Source: Clostridia bacterium
GTDB taxonomy: Bacteria; Bacillota; Clostridia; Oscillospirales; SIG627
Assembly: GCA_017440805.1 (NCBI GenBank)
Contig: JAFSGN010000011.1
Coordinates: 1 to 64,000, forward strand
Length of the DNA stretch: 64,000 nucleotides
Direction of reading: 5' to 3'
The position numbers and the translations under genes are program-made. Below the pieces are notes generated by a model. The model saw only the letters and a list, made by a program, of their open reading frames with translations, did no database searches and was not told the origin of the DNA. Numbering within the stretch: position 1 is the first letter of the stretch; every line of letters starts with the position of its first letter. Positions 60,820 to 64,000 of the stretch are shown here, one piece after another.

Positions 60820-62418
60820 ATGTATCCTGAAAGACTTACTAAGTCAATACAGGCGGTAGAAGCCGCAAGAGAAAAAAATATTGCCTACGAGCCGGCGCGT
60901 ATGACTGCACAGCAGAAAGAAGAACTTCTCAAAGCATATCACCCCGACTATAAGGTAGAAGAATTCGAAGAACTCAAAATCGGACAAAATAAAGGTCAGA
61001 AAGTTCCCAAGGAACTTTGTGCAATATTACAGGCCCACAGCCGTATAAAGGCAGATGATGTAGACCTTACAAAGCCTGATTATGATGTAGATGTGCTTAT
61101 TATAGGCGGCGGCGGAGCAGGTTCTTCCGCAGCCATTGAGGCTCACCAGGCAGGTGCCGATGTTATGATTGTAACAAAACTCCGTATAGGTGACGCCAAC
61201 ACAATGATGGCAGAGGGTGGTATTCAGGCGGCTGATAAGCCAAATGACTCTCCCGCAACTCACTTTGTAGATGCTTTCGGAGGCGGACACTTTGCCGCAA
61301 AGCGTGAACTTCTTTCCAAACTTGTGTGTGATGCTCCTGAGGCTATTCAGTGGCTGAGCGAGTTGGGTGTTGAGTTTGATAAAGATGCCGACGGTAATAT
61401 GATTACTACCCATGGCGGCGGTACTTCCCGTAAGCGTATGCACGCTGCAAAGGACTATTCCGGTGCGGAAATTATGCGTACTCTCCGTGACGAAGTTCTC
61501 AACAGAAATATTCCTGTTGTTGACTTCACAGCGGCAATTGAACTTATAAAAGATGATAAAGGCCAGATTGCGGGTGCAGTTCTTATGAATATGGAAACAA
61601 AAGAACTTCTTGTAGCCCGTGCAAAAACAGTTATTATTGCTACCGGCGGAGCAGGTCGTATGCATTACCAGGGATTCCCTACCTCAAACCATTACGGCGC
61701 AACCGCAGACGGACTTGTTTTGGGTTACCGTGCAGGTGCACAACTTCTGTATGCTGAAACCTTGCAGTACCATCCCACAGGTGCCGCATACCCCGAACAG
61801 ATTTTCGGAGCGCTTGTTACCGAAAAGGTTCGTTCACTGGGTGCTAAACTTGTAAACGCAAACGGCGAGGTATTTATGCATCCCCTTGAAACCCGTGATG
61901 TTGCGGCAGCATCCATTATCCGCGAGTGCAACGACAGAAATAACGGAGTTGAAACAGGCAGCGGTCTGGGTGTATGGCTTGACACTCCCATGATTGAAAA
62001 AATCGGCGGAGAGGGTACTATTGAAAAGAGAATTCCCGCAATGATGCGTATGTTTGGAAAATACGGTATTGATATCCGCAAAGAACCGATTATCGTATAT
62101 CCTACACTCCATTATCAGAACGGCGGTCTTGATATTACCCCCGACGGTATGACCACCAATGTTAAAAACCTTTATGTTGCAGGTGAGGCTGTAGGCGGTA
62201 TTCACGGAAGAAACCGTCTTATGGGTAACTCTCTGCTTGATATAATCGTATTTGGCAGAGGTGCAGGTAAGAGTGCGGCGGCACAGTGCAAAAATGTGAC
62301 TTTGGGCAAACTCAACCTTGACCATGTTGCCGAGTTTGAAAAAGAAATTGATAAAGCCGGAATTAAAACCGACCTTGTTTCTCCCAAACTTCTTCCCGAT
62401 TACACAAACAAAAAATAA
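60820..62418 (+). CDS. frdA: Fumarate reductase flavoprotein subunit, soluble
   Basis: A 532-residue FAD protein of the SdhA/FrdA/aspartate oxidase superfamily. An 85-residue N-terminal extension precedes the FAD motif IIGGGGAGSS (94-103). The four active-site residues of fumarate reductase are present: H318 (YHPTG), R359 (ETRDV), H431 (PTLHYQNGG) and R466 (HGRNRLMGNSL). The His that binds FAD covalently in membrane FrdA (SHTxxAEGG) is replaced (ANTMMAEGG, 126-134), so FAD should be non-covalent, as in soluble enzymes. Aspartate oxidase is the main alternative, but there are no nadA or nadC neighbours. Confidence 0.9.
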   Translation: MYPERLTKSIQAVEAAREKNIAYEPARMTAQQKEELLKAYHPDYKVEEFEELKIGQNKGQKVPKELCAILQAHSRIKADDVDLTKPDYDVDVLIIGGGGAGSSAAIEAHQAGADVMIVTKLRIGDANTMMAEGGIQAADKPNDSPATHFVDAFGGGHFAAKRELLSKLVCDAPEAIQWLSELGVEFDKDADGNMITTHGGGTSRKRMHAAKDYSGAEIMRTLRDEVLNRNIPVVDFTAAIELIKDDKGQIAGAVLMNMETKELLVARAKTVIIATGGAGRMHYQGFPTSNHYGATADGLVLGYRAGAQLLYAETLQYHPTGAAYPEQIFGALVTEKVRSLGAKLVNANGEVFMHPLETRDVAAASIIRECNDRNNGVETGSGLGVWLDTPMIEKIGGEGTIEKRIPAMMRMFGKYGIDIRKEPIIVYPTLHYQNGGLDITPDGMTTNVKNLYVAGEAVGGIHGRNRLMGNSLLDIIVFGRGAGKSAAAQCKNVTLGKLNLDHVAEFEKEIDKAGIKTDLVSPKLLPDYTNKK

Positions 62419-62429
62419 TAAACACATTG

Positions 62430-62465
62430 CCTCACGGAAGATAATTTACATAATTTTCCGTGAGG
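62430..62465 (+). other. Intercistronic hairpin between frdA and the transporter gene
   Basis: CCTCACGGAA (62430-62439) and TTCCGTGAGG (62456-62465) form a ten-base stem. No T-run follows, so it is probably not a simple terminator; it may protect the upstream mRNA 3' end or lower expression of the transporter. Confidence 0.6.
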
Positions 62466-62498
62466 TATGGTCGTATAAGTAAAGAAAAGAGGTATATT

Positions 62499-63758
62499 AT
62501 GAGTTTATTCGGCGGAGTAATTCCGATAACCGGTATTTCATTTTTAATGTTCTGCGTTTTTGCAATTCTTTTTGCAGGTTACGCTTTGGGACGCATTACT
62601 ATCAAAGGTGTTTCTCTGGGCGATGCAGGTGTGTTTGTTGTGGCACTTATTTTCGGTGCGTTGTTTTTTGGTCCTCTTGAGGCACAACTTGTAACCGAGG
62701 GCGTAAATTATGCCGAGAAAGCATTGGAAATCATAGAAAACCTGGGACTTATACTTTTTGTTACATCCGTGGGATTTATTGCAGGACCTAAATTTTTCGG
62801 TAACATGAAGAAAAACTTTAAATCCTATGTTCTTCTGGGACTCGTAATTATACTTGCAGGCGGTATTTCCGCAGTGGCATGTATTTACACAGGCAGAGCA
62901 ATCGGATTTGGCTCATCCATTGAATCCTCCGAAGGATTTACTGCTATGATTGTAGGTCTTCTTTCCGGTTCGCTTACTTCCACACCGGCATTCTCAGCAG
63001 CAAAGGCGACAGTTGCTGAAGAATATACCAGTCTTGTGTCTGTAGGACATGGCATTGCGTATATCTTTGGAGTTATCGGTGTTGTGCTTTTTGTACAACT
63101 TATTCCAAAACTTACAAAGGCGGATATGAACGCCGAAAGAGCAAAAATATCAGTATCTGACGATGGTTCGGAAGTAAAGAAAAAATCTTTTGCAGGCAAA
63201 CTTCTTGACCTTGACCATTACGGCTTTGCAGTGTTCTCAGTTGCGGCAGTTTTGGGTACTTTTGTTGGAAAGATTAAAATTCCGCTTTCCACAGCAGGAC
63301 TTGGTGGCACTTGCTTCTCATTCACAACCACAGGCGGTTGTTTGCTTGTTGCCCTTATTTTCGGACATTTTGGCAGAATCGGTAAACTCAATATTATGCC
63401 TCAGCAGCAAACACTCAAACTTTTCAGAGAACTTGGCCTTGTATTATTCCTTGTAGGTGCAGGTATACCCGGCGGTGCGGACTTTGTGGCAAACTTTGAC
63501 ATTATGTACTTTGTTTACGGCATTATTATGACATTGTTCCCCATGATTGTGGGGTATATCTTTGCAAAATATGTTCTCAAACTCAGCCTCCTCAACAGCC
63601 TTGGTTCTATTACCGGAGGAATGACAAGTACTCCCGCATTGGGAACACTTATTAATGTTGCAGGTACAGAAGATGTTGCAGCGGCTTATGCAGCAACCTA
63701 TCCCATTGCACTGATTTCGGTAGTTCTTGTTTCCCAGTTCCTTATTATATTGTTCTGA
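62499..63758 (+). CDS. AspT/SucE-family (AAE) dicarboxylate or amino acid transporter
   Basis: A 419-residue membrane protein with two homologous halves, each with a Thr/Ser-Thr-Pro motif (GSLTSTPAFSAA and GGMTSTPALGTL) and around ten helices. The family includes the aspartate:alanine exchanger AspT and the succinate exporter SucE1 of Corynebacterium. Next to a fumarate reductase operon, succinate export or aspartate/fumarate-succinate exchange is likely. I start at the ATG after AAAAGAGG; a longer frame runs into the hairpin. Confidence 0.85.
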   Translation: MSLFGGVIPITGISFLMFCVFAILFAGYALGRITIKGVSLGDAGVFVVALIFGALFFGPLEAQLVTEGVNYAEKALEIIENLGLILFVTSVGFIAGPKFFGNMKKNFKSYVLLGLVIILAGGISAVACIYTGRAIGFGSSIESSEGFTAMIVGLLSGSLTSTPAFSAAKATVAEEYTSLVSVGHGIAYIFGVIGVVLFVQLIPKLTKADMNAERAKISVSDDGSEVKKKSFAGKLLDLDHYGFAVFSVAAVLGTFVGKIKIPLSTAGLGGTCFSFTTTGGCLLVALIFGHFGRIGKLNIMPQQQTLKLFRELGLVLFLVGAGIPGGADFVANFDIMYFVYGIIMTLFPMIVGYIFAKYVLKLSLLNSLGSITGGMTSTPALGTLINVAGTEDVAAAYAATYPIALISVVLVSQFLIILF

Positions 63759-63772
63759 TTTTTAATAAAAAA

Positions 63773-63858
63773 AGGACAGAGAATGCAAAAAATGATATGC
63801 GCCTGAAAGTATCTATACTTTGGGGGTTATTTCAGAATTGCGTTCTCTGTCATTTTTT
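63773..63858 (+). terminator. Terminator with elaborate inner structure
   Basis: GACAGAGAATGCAA and TTGCGTTCTCTGTC pair over 14 bases (one G-U) around a 45-base loop that itself can fold (CTGAAA/TTTCAG and AAAGTA/TACTTT), followed by ATTTTTT. It ends the long locus. The extra arms are unusual for a plain terminator. Confidence 0.7.
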
Positions 63859-63956
63859 ATGTATACAAGTAAAAACAAGTTTACAAATTAATGATGATAT
63901 ATACAAATATTTCAGGTATACTAGTTAAGTAATTAATTAATTTACAAGGAGGGAAT

Positions 63957-64000
63957 ATGAGAGAAAAACCGGGAAAAATTACTTTTATGATGGCACTGAA
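63957..64000 (+). CDS. Start of an unidentified gene, cut by the window end
   Basis: ATG after AAGGAGGG opens MREKPGKITFMMAL and runs off the window after 14 codons. Too short to identify; the strong ribosome binding site makes it likely real. Confidence 0.6.
   Translation, partial: MREKPGKITFMMAL

Noticed and set aside
60820-62418. L-aspartate oxidase (NadB)
   Set aside because: The residue pattern is shared, but there is no nadA or nadC, and a ferredoxin-type FrdB subunit is directly upstream, which NadB does not need.

Overview
The window reads as a chromosomal segment of a strictly anaerobic, probably spore-forming member of the Clostridia (Firmicutes). The evidence is a T-box leader in front of thrS, a SpoVT regulator, an oxygen-sensitive class III ribonucleotide reductase (NrdD/NrdG), the complete [FeFe]-hydrogenase maturation set (HydE, HydF, HydG), an SLH-domain surface protein, AAGGAGG-type ribosome binding sites and a low-to-moderate G+C content. 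No species can be named from the sequence alone.

Layout. 1-473: the 3' end of a 23S rRNA gene, a 5S rRNA gene and a terminator. 573-2810: a convergent remnant of a large phage or mobile-element polyprotein. 2938-9581: a MerR-type regulator with a small unknown protein, facing a LemA/DUF2207/lipoprotein/DUF805 group, then small unknown genes. 9700-11803: T-box-controlled thrS. 11805-16850 (minus): hydrogenase maturation operon and a cysteine synthase. 16878-23426 (minus): a class A penicillin-binding protein and dnaE. 23593-28562 (minus): trxB, nrdD fused to a redoxin, a NrdR-type promoter, nrdG and a nucleoside hydrolase. 28661-32992: an array of small hairpins, then an aminotransferase, trpS, a lipid-linked sugar-phosphate transferase and a membrane-anchored protein. 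33001-38346: three small unknown genes, a phosphoesterase, the SLH protein and spoVT. 38847-44166: a carbohydrate ABC transporter and a lipoprotein. 44297-46370: a truncated Na+/alanine symporter, an acyltransferase and tRNA-Val. 46610-49114: argS and a YebC-family gene.

The most interesting region is 49613-63758, which looks like one very long transcription unit. It starts with a good promoter and a structured leader RNA, then a group-B-like [FeFe] hydrogenase that seems to start at an AUA codon, an LDH-fold enzyme with the arginine typical of malate dehydrogenase, class II fumarase, HdrB-HdrC-HdrA, a FlxD/C/B/A-like NADH-oxidising module, and a soluble two-subunit fumarate reductase. An AspT/SucE-family dicarboxylate transporter follows. 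All the steps from oxaloacetate to succinate lie beside a flavin-based electron-bifurcating complex and a hydrogenase. My inference is a cytosolic, NADH-driven, bifurcating fumarate reductase: energy from fumarate reduction would drive ferredoxin reduction, the hydrogenase could discharge ferredoxin as H2, and the transporter could export succinate. The parts are recognisable families; their combination and coupling are inferred and untested.
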